Source of the DNA: Methylobacter sp.
GTDB lineage: Bacteria; Pseudomonadota; Gammaproteobacteria; Methylococcales; Methylomonadaceae
Assembly: GCA_023229605.1 (NCBI GenBank)
Contig: JALNYY010000057.1
Span: 1 to 24,053, forward strand
Direction: 5' to 3'
Length of the DNA: 24,053 bases
In this document: positions 14,362-22,276 of the stretch, one piece after another
How positions within the stretch are numbered: position 1 is the stretch's first letter
How the letters are laid out: every line of letters begins with the position of its first letter
The notes under the pieces: generated by a model
Told to the model about the DNA's origin: nothing
Seen by the model: the letters and a program-made list of their open reading frames with translations, nothing else
Databases searched by the model: none
Translations under genes and position numbers: made by a program

Positions 14362-14474
14362 TTATTACCGACGACGGTCTGCCGTGAATCGATGCGATCG
14401 GCTATAATCTCCGCGTTGACTTGAATGTATTGATGGAGCGCTTAGTCGGCATCAGACCAGTAATTATTGAATAG
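14362..14474 (+). pseudogene. Decayed 3'-end fragment of a second YdbH-like gene
   Basis: Bases 14362-14443 align without gaps to 10490-10571 of the YdbH-like gene, with 63 of 82 positions identical by my hand count. The translation reads ITDDGLP, stop, IDAIGYNLRVDLNVLMERL and on to a final VIIE stop, against ITGGGLPRIEVIGYNPRVDW ... VIIK in the intact gene. A TGA (14385-14387) replaces the Arg codon. It is a fossil C-terminus, placed directly before the YdbL-like gene where a YdbH-like gene would normally end. Confidence 0.8.
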
Positions 14475-14487
14475 TTTGGAGAGCGTT

Positions 14488-15075
14488 ATGAGAAAAATAT
14501 CAGTATTAAGCGCGTTATTGTTGACTGCCTGCGTCACCATCAACATTTACTTCCCTGCCGCTGCGGCTGAAAAAGCGGCGGATGAAATCATCAAAGATAT
14601 TCAAGGTATCACCCCGCAAAAGACAGAACCCAAGCCTAAGGCCGGTTTGTCGGATTGGCAGGTGAGTATGTATCGGCTGATCGATACCGCGATCAATGTC
14701 GTGGTTTCATCCGCGCATGCCGATGAGGCCGACCTGGCAATCGATAGCGCTGAAATCAGGCAGTTGCGCGCCACGCTGGAGAGCCGCTTTGCCAGCCTGC
14801 AACCTTTGTATGCAGCCGGTTATATCGGCATACAGGCGGACGGTTTGCTGGCGGTCAGGGATATTGAAAGCGTACCGCTTAAAGACAGGAATCAGGTCAC
14901 TAAATTGGTCGCTGCGGAAAATGCCGATCGACAAAGCCTTTATCAGGCGATTGCCAATGCCAACGGTCATCCCGATTGGGCGACGCAAATCAAATCAACT
15001 TTTGCCGGCCGTTGGGTAACTAATGCCCAAGCAGGCTGGTGGTATCAATCCTCGGGAAGCTGGAAACAAAAGTAA
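14488..15075 (+). CDS. DUF1318 (YdbL-like) lipoprotein
   Basis: The 195-residue product has a lipoprotein signal with lipobox LLTAC (Cys near residue 12). The next stretch, CVTINIYFPAAAAEKAADEI, is typical of DUF1318 proteins and also resembles the small lipoprotein YnbE. The C-terminal half (about 95-195) is YdbL-like: LQPLYAAGYIGIQADGLLAV, then VAAENADRQSLYQAIA, ending in WYQSSGSWKQK. In E. coli ydbH-ynbE-ydbL form one operon acting in lipid transport between membranes, so this may combine YnbE-like and YdbL-like parts (inference). The ATG at 14488 has GGAGAG five bases upstream and is preferred over the TTG at 14467. rlmD starts 2 bases after the stop, so they are cotranscribed. Confidence 0.82.
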   Translation: MRKISVLSALLLTACVTINIYFPAAAAEKAADEIIKDIQGITPQKTEPKPKAGLSDWQVSMYRLIDTAINVVVSSAHADEADLAIDSAEIRQLRATLESRFASLQPLYAAGYIGIQADGLLAVRDIESVPLKDRNQVTKLVAAENADRQSLYQAIANANGHPDWATQIKSTFAGRWVTNAQAGWWYQSSGSWKQK

Positions 15076-15077
15076 AC

Positions 15078-16412
15078 ATGGCAAATAGAAGAAGAGCAAA
15101 GAAGCAGCTGCCGGAAACACCGGTTCAGGTCACTATAGAATCGTTGGCCCATGACGGGCGCGGGGTGGCGCATGTCGACGGTAAGGTGATCTTTATCGAT
15201 GAGGCGTTGCCGGGCGAGGAGGTGGAGTTTATTTACACCGAAAGCCGCAAGGATTATGCGGAAGGCAAGGTTGTCAAGCTGTTAAGCCGCGCCGCCGACC
15301 GCGTTGACGCGTTGTGCGCGCATTACGGCGTGTGCGGTGGTTGCAGTTTTCAGCATGTCGAATCGGCTGCACAAATTCGAATCAAGCAGGATTTGTTGGT
15401 CGATCAGTTCAAGCGCATCGGCAAGACCGAAATACCGGAGCTTTGGCAGCCGCTGGAAGGCCCGCATTGGGGTTATCGCAGCAAAGCGAGGATGGGCGTT
15501 AAGTATGTCGAGAAAAAGAACCGGGTGCTGGTCGGTTTCCGGGAAAGACGGCATCCGTATCTGGCTGAGATTGAAGGTTGCGTGGTGATGAATCCTATCG
15601 TCGGCACCCGGCTGATGGCTTTGTCGGAAATGATCGGCGGTTTGACGATCAAGGATAAAATTCCGCAGATCGAGGTGGCTATCGGCGATCGGCAATGCGT
15701 GCTGGCGTTTCGGGTGCTGGAACCGCCGACAGCTGAGGATAAGGAACGGATGCGCGAGTTTGCCCATCAGCATGATATATCTGTGTGTCTGCAATCCAAA
15801 GGCCCGGATACCATCGTGCCGCTGGATGGCGAACCGGAGCTGATACCGACTTATGCGCTGCCGGATCTGGGCTTGGAGTTTAAATTCAAGCCCGCGATGT
15901 TCACCCAGGTTAATTATGAAATTAACAGGCAAATGATCAACCGGGTGCTGGAAACGCTGGCGTTGAATGAAAGCGACTCGGTGCTGGATTTGTTTTGCGG
16001 CCTGGGCAACTTTACGCTGCCGATGGCGAAATTTGCAGGTCGCGTGGTCGGCGTGGAAGGCGACCAGCCCTTGGTCAACCACGCGAAGGAAAATGCCCGC
16101 CATAACGGCATCGAAAACGTCGAGTTTTATGCAGCCGATTTAAGCAAGGACATTAGCGATCAGCCCTGGGCTAACCGCAAATACAACAAAATCATGCTCG
16201 ATCCGTCCCGGGCCGGGGCTTCCGAAGTCTTGCATCACTTTAAGAAATGGCAGCCCGAGCAGATTGTTTATGTGTCCTGCAATCCGTCAACGCTCGCCCG
16301 CGATGCGGGGATTCTGGTTAACGAACTGGGCTATAAACTGGTTAAGGCCGGGGTGATGGATATGTTTCCGCAGACCGGGCATGTGGAGTCGATAGCTTTA
16401 TTTGAAAAATAA
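15078..16412 (+). CDS. rlmD: 23S rRNA (uracil-1939-C5)-methyltransferase RlmD
   Basis: RlmD methylates U1939 of 23S rRNA using S-adenosylmethionine and contains a [4Fe-4S] cluster. The 444-residue product has an N-terminal TRAM domain (about 12-72). The cluster cysteines are C80, C86, C89 and C168. The SAM-binding motif is LDLFCGLGNFTLPMA near residue 313, and the catalytic region is VSCNPSTLARD near 406. The final PQTGHVESIALFEK matches the family end. ATG 15078 lies immediately after the lipoprotein stop; the frame is open a little upstream, but the basic N-terminus MANRRRAKKQ is typical. cysM and rlmD are usual near neighbours in related genomes. Confidence 0.97.
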   Translation: MANRRRAKKQLPETPVQVTIESLAHDGRGVAHVDGKVIFIDEALPGEEVEFIYTESRKDYAEGKVVKLLSRAADRVDALCAHYGVCGGCSFQHVESAAQIRIKQDLLVDQFKRIGKTEIPELWQPLEGPHWGYRSKARMGVKYVEKKNRVLVGFRERRHPYLAEIEGCVVMNPIVGTRLMALSEMIGGLTIKDKIPQIEVAIGDRQCVLAFRVLEPPTAEDKERMREFAHQHDISVCLQSKGPDTIVPLDGEPELIPTYALPDLGLEFKFKPAMFTQVNYEINRQMINRVLETLALNESDSVLDLFCGLGNFTLPMAKFAGRVVGVEGDQPLVNHAKENARHNGIENVEFYAADLSKDISDQPWANRKYNKIMLDPSRAGASEVLHHFKKWQPEQIVYVSCNPSTLARDAGILVNELGYKLVKAGVMDMFPQTGHVESIALFEK

Positions 16413-16430
16413 AGAACGGGGGGGCGCTCA

Positions 16431-16937
16431 ATGAAAAATAATGGGGTGGGCGATACGCAGGATTATCTGGATATTTGCATCGCTAGCCAGCAGATGGCTG
16501 TCTATGCGGATGGAAACAGGGTGAGGCGTTATCCCGTTTCCACAGCTAAAAAAGGCGCCGGCGAACTGAAGGGCAGTGAATGCACGCCTACCGGCTGGCA
16601 TAAAGTCAGGGCCAAAATTGGTGCGGGACAGCCGTTAAATTCGGTTTTTGTCGGCAGACGCCCCACGGGTGAAATATACAGCGCCGAGCTGGGCGAACAG
16701 CATCCCCAACGCGACTGGATGTTAACCCGAATCTTGTGGCTGGGCGGCCTGGAGCCGGGCAAGAACCGTTACGGCAACGTCGATACCGCTTGGCGGTATA
16801 TTTATGTCCACGGTTGCCCCGATCAGTTCATGAACGGAAGTCCAGAATCGCATGGCTGTATACGGATGAACAATGCGGATGTGCTGGATTTGTTTAACCG
16901 GGTCGAAGCCGGGGTTAAGGTTTATATTCATGAGTAA
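16431..16937 (+). CDS. YkuD-family L,D-transpeptidase without visible signal peptide
   Basis: YkuD (L,D-transpeptidase) enzymes make or remodel 3-3 peptidoglycan crosslinks or attach lipoproteins. The 168-residue product has the full active-site motif: YIYVHG (H127) and GSPESHGCIRM with the catalytic Cys143. The domain starts at about residue 10 (DYLDICIASQQMAVYADGNR), so almost the whole protein is the catalytic domain. No signal peptide or membrane segment is seen at the N-terminus, which is odd for a periplasmic enzyme. A G-rich ribosome site precedes the ATG. It lies between rlmD and truA in the same direction, with 18- and 27-base gaps. Confidence 0.88.
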   Translation: MKNNGVGDTQDYLDICIASQQMAVYADGNRVRRYPVSTAKKGAGELKGSECTPTGWHKVRAKIGAGQPLNSVFVGRRPTGEIYSAELGEQHPQRDWMLTRILWLGGLEPGKNRYGNVDTAWRYIYVHGCPDQFMNGSPESHGCIRMNNADVLDLFNRVEAGVKVYIHE

Positions 16938-16964
16938 TTTTTTTGTAAGCGTAAAGGTGCTTGA

Positions 16965-17768
16965 ATGACGCGTATTGTCTTAGGCATCGAATACGACGGC
17001 AGCGGGTTTTCAGGCTGGCAGTGGCAAACCCATCAACGCAGTGTACAGCAGGTGCTTGAGCAGGCCCTGTCGAGAGTCGCCAATCATCCTGTTACCGTGC
17101 AGTGCGCGGGAAGAACCGATACCGGCGTCCATGCGCTTGAGCAGGTTGTGCATTTTGACGCGAAAACAGAGCGCGAACTTCACGCCTGGATGCTGGGCGG
17201 CAACAGCAATCTGCCGGATGATGTCAGAATCACTTGGGTAAAACCGGCGATAGAGGATTTTCACGCCCGGTACAGCGCCATTGCCCGTTTTTACCGCTAC
17301 GTCATTCTTAACCGTCCTATCAAATCGGCGTTATTGCGCAATCAGGTGACCTGGCACCACAACCCGCTGGATGCCGATAGAATGCATCAGGCTGCGCAAC
17401 ATCTGCTCGGCAAGCATGATTTTTCCTCGTTCAGGGCGCAAGGCTGCCAGTCCAAAAGTCCTTGCCGTGAGATGTATTTTATCGATGTGTACCGGGAGGG
17501 CGACAAGGTCATTATCGATATTTCCGCGAACGCATTTTTGCATCACATGGTCAGGAATATTGCCGGGGTATTGATAGATATAGGCGCAGGGAAGCAGCCG
17601 GTAAACTGGACCCAAGAACTGCTTGAGATTAAAAGCCGCAAGCTGGGCGGTGTTACGGCGCCTCCCGACGGCTTGTACCTGGGCGCGGTTTATTATCCTG
17701 AGCATTACGGTATTGCCAAACATCCGGTGTTCGATAAGTTGCCGGTTGATGCCAGGCGGCATGATTAA
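16965..17768 (+). CDS. truA: tRNA pseudouridine(38-40) synthase
   Basis: TruA converts uridines 38-40 of the tRNA anticodon stem-loop to pseudouridine. The 267-residue product starts with the family segment RIVLGIEYDGSGFSGWQWQ and carries the catalytic aspartate in CAGRTDTGVHA (D52). It also shows FHARYSAIARFYRYVILN near residue 93 and the C-terminal FLHHMVRNIAG and GGVTAPPDGLYL motifs. Length is normal. In Pseudomonas truA lies just upstream of trpF; here a DUF2231 gene lies between them. Confidence 0.97.
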   Translation: MTRIVLGIEYDGSGFSGWQWQTHQRSVQQVLEQALSRVANHPVTVQCAGRTDTGVHALEQVVHFDAKTERELHAWMLGGNSNLPDDVRITWVKPAIEDFHARYSAIARFYRYVILNRPIKSALLRNQVTWHHNPLDADRMHQAAQHLLGKHDFSSFRAQGCQSKSPCREMYFIDVYREGDKVIIDISANAFLHHMVRNIAGVLIDIGAGKQPVNWTQELLEIKSRKLGGVTAPPDGLYLGAVYYPEHYGIAKHPVFDKLPVDARRHD

Positions 17769-17835
17769 AGCGTGGTATTGCTTATTTGCAATTACTTGAA
17801 TATCGGGTAGATTGCTCTCTTTATAACCAATAGTG

Positions 17836-18483
17836 ATGATTGATATGAATAACTTTTTGCCTTTTCAAATTCATGGCGGAGCCGATCAAGGTGGCGGCAT
17901 TGCCGACAGCGTTGCAAGTCTGCTGACCTTTTTTGAAGATGTTTCAACTCATGATTCTGCGGGTATTTTCTCGGCATTAATGCCCGGCATTTCCAGCATG
18001 GAAAATATCCATCCTCTGCTGGTGCATTTCCCGATCGCATTTTTATCGACTTTTTTCGTTTTGGATGTGGCCGGTACGCTCGCTAAAAAACAACACTGGC
18101 GCAATGTCGCGGGCTGCTTGCTGTATTTAGGCGCCGTAGCCGCTATTTTTACGGTGACTGCCGGTTTCATTGCCGCAGGTTCTGTCCCGCATGGAGCGGA
18201 TGTCCATGCGATCATGGAACGGCATGAACATTTAGGCATATCGGTGCTTACTTTGGCGGCTTTATTGTCGGTCTGGCGCATGGGAAGCGGTGGCGTCATT
18301 CGGGGCGGAGCTAACAGTTTTTTTTTGATATTGGCCGGGTTGCTTTGCGTGCTGATGGCGCTGGGCGCCGATTTGGGCGGTTTGATGGTTTATAAATACG
18401 GTGTGGCTGTTAAAGCTGTCCAAGTCCCAGCTGCCGATGTTCATGAACATGAGCACAATCATGCGCACGATCACCAACATTAA
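17836..18483 (+). CDS. DUF2231 membrane protein with His-rich tail
   Basis: The 215-residue product has about four membrane helices (roughly 60-80, 92-118, 138-156 and 163-185). The DUF2231 signature lies near residue 58 (NIHPLLVHFPIAFLSTFFVL), with conserved histidines in the helices and loop (VHAIMERHEHLGI). The C-terminus is very His-rich (HEHEHNHAHDHQH), suggesting metal binding, which is inference. Family members are poorly characterised; some are thought to bind haem or act near redox systems. Start choices are GTG 17833, ATG 17836 and ATG 17845. The gene stands between truA and trpF with about 65 and 136 bases of flanking space. Confidence 0.8.
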   Translation: MIDMNNFLPFQIHGGADQGGGIADSVASLLTFFEDVSTHDSAGIFSALMPGISSMENIHPLLVHFPIAFLSTFFVLDVAGTLAKKQHWRNVAGCLLYLGAVAAIFTVTAGFIAAGSVPHGADVHAIMERHEHLGISVLTLAALLSVWRMGSGGVIRGGANSFFLILAGLLCVLMALGADLGGLMVYKYGVAVKAVQVPAADVHEHEHNHAHDHQH

Positions 18484-18619
18484 GCAAGCAATACAGGGCG
18501 GACGGTTTTATCGATGATCCATTGGCACTGCGGTTGTTGTGATTAACTGCAAAATAATAATGCTGTTTTATGGTATTCTAGGCGGCTGGCTTTTTTTTGT
18601 TAAATTCTCATACCACTTT

Positions 18620-19252
18620 ATGCGAACTCGCGTTAAAATTTGCGGTTTTACCCGCGTTGAGGATGCTGTTTGTGCGGCCCGGTTAGGCGCGGACGCAATC
18701 GGTCTGGTGTTTTATCCGCCCAGCCCGAGAAATGTAGATGTTGATCAGGCGATTAAGATTGTTAATGCCTTGCCCGCGTTTGTTTCGGTCGTCGCTTTGT
18801 TTGTTGATGAACAGGAATTACGGATACGTGAGGTTCTGGAACAGGTGCCGATAGATTGCTTGCAGTTTCATGGCGATGAACCCGCTGAAGCTTGCAGGCT
18901 TTACGGCAAGCGTTACATGAAGGCGGTGAGAATGCAGGACGGCGTCGATATTTCAGGTCTGGCGAGGCACTATCATGATGCGGCAGGGTTGCTGCTGGAT
19001 GCTTATCATCCGGGAGCGAAAGGCGGCACGGGTAGCCGGTTCGACTGGAACAAAATCCCTGAACATTGCGCCTTGCCTATCGTGCTGGCGGGCGGGTTGG
19101 ACGAGAGCAATGCCAGGCAGGCGGTGCAGACGGTAAAGCCTTATGCTCTGGATGTCAGCAGCGGCGTGGAAGCAAAAAAGGGTGTAAAGGATGCGCTGAA
19201 AATGGCGGCATTCATACGTGAAGTTAACGAGGGTGACAGAATAATAATATGA
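18620..19252 (+). CDS. trpF: Phosphoribosylanthranilate isomerase
   Basis: TrpF converts N-(5-phosphoribosyl)anthranilate to the ribulosyl form (CdRP), the third step of tryptophan synthesis. The 210-residue product starts MRTRVKICGFTRVEDA with the active-site cysteine C8. It shows GLVFYPPSPRNV, LQFHGDE, LLLDAYHPGAKGGTGSRFDW with the general acid Asp, and LAGGLDESNA, all in TIM-barrel order. The frame is open upstream to 18539, but the family start is the ATG at 18620. It overlaps trpB by 4 bases (ATGA), so translation is coupled. A standalone TrpF, not fused to TrpC, is usual for Pseudomonas-like organisms. Confidence 0.97.
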   Translation: MRTRVKICGFTRVEDAVCAARLGADAIGLVFYPPSPRNVDVDQAIKIVNALPAFVSVVALFVDEQELRIREVLEQVPIDCLQFHGDEPAEACRLYGKRYMKAVRMQDGVDISGLARHYHDAAGLLLDAYHPGAKGGTGSRFDWNKIPEHCALPIVLAGGLDESNARQAVQTVKPYALDVSSGVEAKKGVKDALKMAAFIREVNEGDRIII

Positions 19253-20451
19253 CAGAAAAATATAATATGCCCGATGAGCGGGGACACTTTGGCCCCTACG
19301 GCGGAATGTTCGTCGCGGAAACATTGATGCTGCCGATTCAGGAATTGAATGCGGCTTATCAGCAGTATTTAGACGATCCGGAATTTATTGCGGAACTGGA
19401 TGCCGATTTAAAGTATTACGTAGGCCGGCCATCGCCTTTATATCATGCCGAACGCTGGAGTCGTGAGCTCGGCGGCGCGCAGATCTATCTAAAACGCGAA
19501 GACCTTAATCATACCGGCGCGCATAAAATAAATAACACTATAGGCCAGGCTTTATTGGCTAAGCGTATGGGCAAAACGCGCATTATTGCCGAGACCGGAG
19601 CCGGTCAGCATGGCGTTGCGACGGCAACGGTTGCAGCGCGACTGGGGTTGGAATGCGTGGTCTATATGGGCGCTGTCGATGTCGCCCGGCAGTCTTTGAA
19701 TGTGTATAGGATGAAGTTGCTGGGCGCGAAAGTCGTCGCGGTTGAGTCCGGTTCAAAAACCTTGAAAGATGCGTTGAACGAAGCGCTCAGAGACTGGGTG
19801 ACCAATGTCGATAACACCTTTTATATTATAGGTACGGTTGCTGGTCCCCACCCTTATCCTGCTATGGTCAGGGATTTTCAGGCCATTATCGGCCGCGAAG
19901 CAAGGCAGCAATGCCTGGAGCAGGCAGGACGATTGCCGGATGCGTTGGTTGCCTGTGTCGGCGGCGGCTCGAATGCAATCGGCTTGTTTTATCCGTTTAT
20001 TGATGACCGTTCGGTAAAAATGATCGGCGTTGAAGCGGCCGGCGACGGCATTGAGACAGGCCGTCATTCCGCACCTTTATGCGCAGGCCGTCCCGGCGTG
20101 CTGCACGGCAACCGGACTTATCTGATGGAAGATGACGACGGTGAAATCATCGAGACGCACTCCATTTCAGCCGGTCTGGATTATCCTGGCGTAGGCCCTG
20201 AACATGCATGGCTGAAAGATACCGGCAGGGCTGAATATGTCAATATTACCGACACCGAGGCGCTGGAGGGTTTCCATGCATTGACCCGGATGGAAGGTAT
20301 TATTCCGGCGTTGGAATCGAGCCATGCGATGGCATACACGATGAAGTTTGCTCCAACCATGAGCAAAGACGAAATTATAATTGTCTGTCTGTCCGGTCGC
20401 GGCGATAAAGACATGCAAACGATGGCGCAACGCGAGGGGATAGAACTGTGA
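19249..20451 (+). CDS. trpB: Tryptophan synthase beta chain
   Basis: TrpB condenses indole with serine using pyridoxal phosphate; it works as an alpha2-beta2 complex with TrpA. The 400-residue product has the PLP lysine in DLNHTGAHKINNT (K93), the glycine loop VGGGSNAIG, and the GRGDKD end motif. The N-terminal RGHFGPYGGMFVAETLM is typical of the main TrpB1 type. It overlaps trpF by 4 bases and trpA by 4 bases, so the three genes form one tight operon. Confidence 0.98.
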   Translation: MTEKYNMPDERGHFGPYGGMFVAETLMLPIQELNAAYQQYLDDPEFIAELDADLKYYVGRPSPLYHAERWSRELGGAQIYLKREDLNHTGAHKINNTIGQALLAKRMGKTRIIAETGAGQHGVATATVAARLGLECVVYMGAVDVARQSLNVYRMKLLGAKVVAVESGSKTLKDALNEALRDWVTNVDNTFYIIGTVAGPHPYPAMVRDFQAIIGREARQQCLEQAGRLPDALVACVGGGSNAIGLFYPFIDDRSVKMIGVEAAGDGIETGRHSAPLCAGRPGVLHGNRTYLMEDDDGEIIETHSISAGLDYPGVGPEHAWLKDTGRAEYVNITDTEALEGFHALTRMEGIIPALESSHAMAYTMKFAPTMSKDEIIIVCLSGRGDKDMQTMAQREGIEL

Positions 20452-21251
20452 GTCGATTAGCTGCTACATTTGAAGCATTATCCAAATCGGGTCGCAAGGC
20501 GTTAGTCCCGTTTATTACCGCAGGCGACCCTAGGCCTGATTTTACCCTGCCGATGATGCATGCGATGGTCGAGGCCGGTGTTGATATTATCGAACTGGGC
20601 GTGCCTTTTTCCGACCCCATGGCTGACGGACCGGTTATTCAGCGAGCCAGCGAGCGAGCCTTGGAGCATAAAATGAGCTTGAGACGCACCTTGGCTATCG
20701 CGGCGGAATTTAGAAGAACCAATCAACATACGCCGGTGGTGTTGATGGGCTATGTGAATCCCATTGAAGCGATGGGTTATGAGGATTTTGCCAATGCCGC
20801 GCAACGCGCCGAGATCGATGGTGTATTAACCGTCGATTTGCCGCCGGAAGAAGCGGAAGAATGCGCCGCCTTGTTAAAGGCGCGCGATATTGATCCGATT
20901 TTCTTGCTGGCGCCCAATAGCGGCGATGAGCGCATTAAAAAAATGGACGCTGTCGGCAGCGGTTATCTTTACTATGTTTCGCTGAAGGGCGTAACCGGCG
21001 CAGGCCATTTAAATACAGCGGACGTCGAAACCAAGCTCAAGCAAATCCGGGCGAATACGCGCTTGCCGGTGGCTATCGGCTTTGGCGTAAAAGACGCGCA
21101 AACCGCGCAGACTGTTGCGGAGTTGGGTGACGGCGTGGTCATCGGCAGCGCACTGATCAGCAAAATTGAAGCGAATCCGGATGATCCGGAACGCGCTAAA
21201 AAAGAAATAGTCGAGTTATTGGTAGCCATGCGCCAGGCAATGGATAGCTAG
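20448..21251 (+). CDS. trpA: Tryptophan synthase alpha chain
   Basis: TrpA cleaves indole-3-glycerol phosphate to indole and glyceraldehyde 3-phosphate and passes indole to TrpB. The 267-residue product has both catalytic acids, in IIELGVPFSDPMADGP (E49 and D60), plus the phosphate-binding loops VAIGFGVKDA and VVIGSAL. The start is GTG within the trpB stop (GTGA overlap). trpA is followed after 46 bases by accD, the usual trpA-accD-folC order of many Proteobacteria. Confidence 0.97.
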   Translation: MSRLAATFEALSKSGRKALVPFITAGDPRPDFTLPMMHAMVEAGVDIIELGVPFSDPMADGPVIQRASERALEHKMSLRRTLAIAAEFRRTNQHTPVVLMGYVNPIEAMGYEDFANAAQRAEIDGVLTVDLPPEEAEECAALLKARDIDPIFLLAPNSGDERIKKMDAVGSGYLYYVSLKGVTGAGHLNTADVETKLKQIRANTRLPVAIGFGVKDAQTAQTVAELGDGVVIGSALISKIEANPDDPERAKKEIVELLVAMRQAMDS

Positions 21252-21297
21252 AGGACAGGGTTTAGAACACGGTGATAAAACACGATGGGGTATATGA

Positions 21298-22260
21298 ATG
21301 AGTTGGTTTGAGAAGTTAATCCCTTCAACAATTAGAACGGAAGGGTCGAATAAAAAAGGGGCTGTGCCTGAAGGACTGTGGAATAAGTGCCCTAGCTGCA
21401 ATGCGATTCTTTACAATACGGAGCTGGAAAGAAACTTCAGCGTGTGCCCGAAATGTGAGCATCACATGCGCATTTCGGCTAGAACGCGGTTGAATATGTT
21501 TTTGGACGAAGGCGGCCATGAGGAGATAGGTAAAAATGTTAAGCCTGTCGATCCGTTGAAATTCAAGGACAGTAAAAAATACAAGGACCGGGTTACCCAG
21601 GCGCAAAAACAGACCAAAGAAAATGACGCGCTGGTTGTCATGAAAGGCCAGCTAAAAGGCCGGGATATTGTTGCGGCCGCTTTCGATTTCGGCTTTATGG
21701 GCGGATCGATGGGGTCGGTAGTCGGCGAAAAGTTTGTTCGGGGCGTCAACAAAAGCCTGGAGCTGGGCGTACCGTTTATTGTGTTTACAGCCAGCGGCGG
21801 CGCGCGTATGCAGGAGTCGCTGTTTTCCTTGTTCCAGATGGCTAAAACCAGTGCGGCATTAACCAAGCTGTCCGATGCGGGGCTGCCGTATATTTCGTTC
21901 ATGACCGACCCGACCATGGGCGGCGTTTCAGCCAGTTTAGCCATGTTGGGCGATATTAATGTTGCCGAACCCAATGCATTGATCGGTTTTGCAGGTCCAA
22001 GAGTCATAGAGCAAACCGTCCGTGAAAAACTGCCGGAAGGTTTTCAGCGTAGCGAGTTCTTACAGGAGCATGGCGCTATCGATATGATTATCGACAGGCG
22101 GGAAATGCGCGATAAAATAGCCGCTGTTTTGGCTATATTGATGGCGGGTAGAGACCAAATACCCCTCGGCCCCCTTTTGTCAAAAGGGGATGCCGAAAGC
22201 GCAGGGAAATTTGCAGTTGAAGCGGATGATGCGGAGCATCACCCGGATCAGGAAGACTGA
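21298..22260 (+). CDS. accD: Acetyl-CoA carboxylase carboxyltransferase subunit beta
   Basis: AccD with AccA transfers carboxyl from biotin to acetyl-CoA, giving malonyl-CoA for fatty acid synthesis. The 320-residue product has the N-terminal zinc ribbon with C31, C34, C50 and C53 (CPSC ... CPKC). The crotonase-type core shows GGSMGSVVGEKF, TASGGARMQESLFSL, DPTMGGVSAS and FAGPRVIEQTV. The last 35 residues are not conserved-looking, and their DNA contains a perfect 8-bp palindrome (22171-22189), so the tail may have been reshaped by a repeat. folC starts 16 bases later. Confidence 0.97.
   Translation: MSWFEKLIPSTIRTEGSNKKGAVPEGLWNKCPSCNAILYNTELERNFSVCPKCEHHMRISARTRLNMFLDEGGHEEIGKNVKPVDPLKFKDSKKYKDRVTQAQKQTKENDALVVMKGQLKGRDIVAAAFDFGFMGGSMGSVVGEKFVRGVNKSLELGVPFIVFTASGGARMQESLFSLFQMAKTSAALTKLSDAGLPYISFMTDPTMGGVSASLAMLGDINVAEPNALIGFAGPRVIEQTVREKLPEGFQRSEFLQEHGAIDMIIDRREMRDKIAAVLAILMAGRDQIPLGPLLSKGDAESAGKFAVEADDAEHHPDQED
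22171..22189. repeat. Palindrome CCCCTTTT-GTC-AAAAGGGG inside the accD 3' end
   Basis: Perfect 8-bp inverted repeat with a 3-base loop, in frame within the AccD tail (encoding part of LGPLLSKGDAE). Repeats of this 'cccccttttgtcaaaaggggg' form are common dispersed elements (from memory). Confidence 0.65.
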
Positions 22261-22276
22261 TTTTTTATATCGGTTA

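Noticed and set aside
15282..16103. Long reverse-strand open frame of 273 codons inside rlmD
   Set aside because: It is a shadow of the rlmD codons: the composition is unlike a protein family, and rlmD is complete on the other strand.
18551..18579. Possible trp promoter with extended -10 (TGGTATTCT)
   Set aside because: The -10 (18574-18579) is fair, but no acceptable -35 lies 16-18 bases upstream, and I saw no leader peptide or attenuator.
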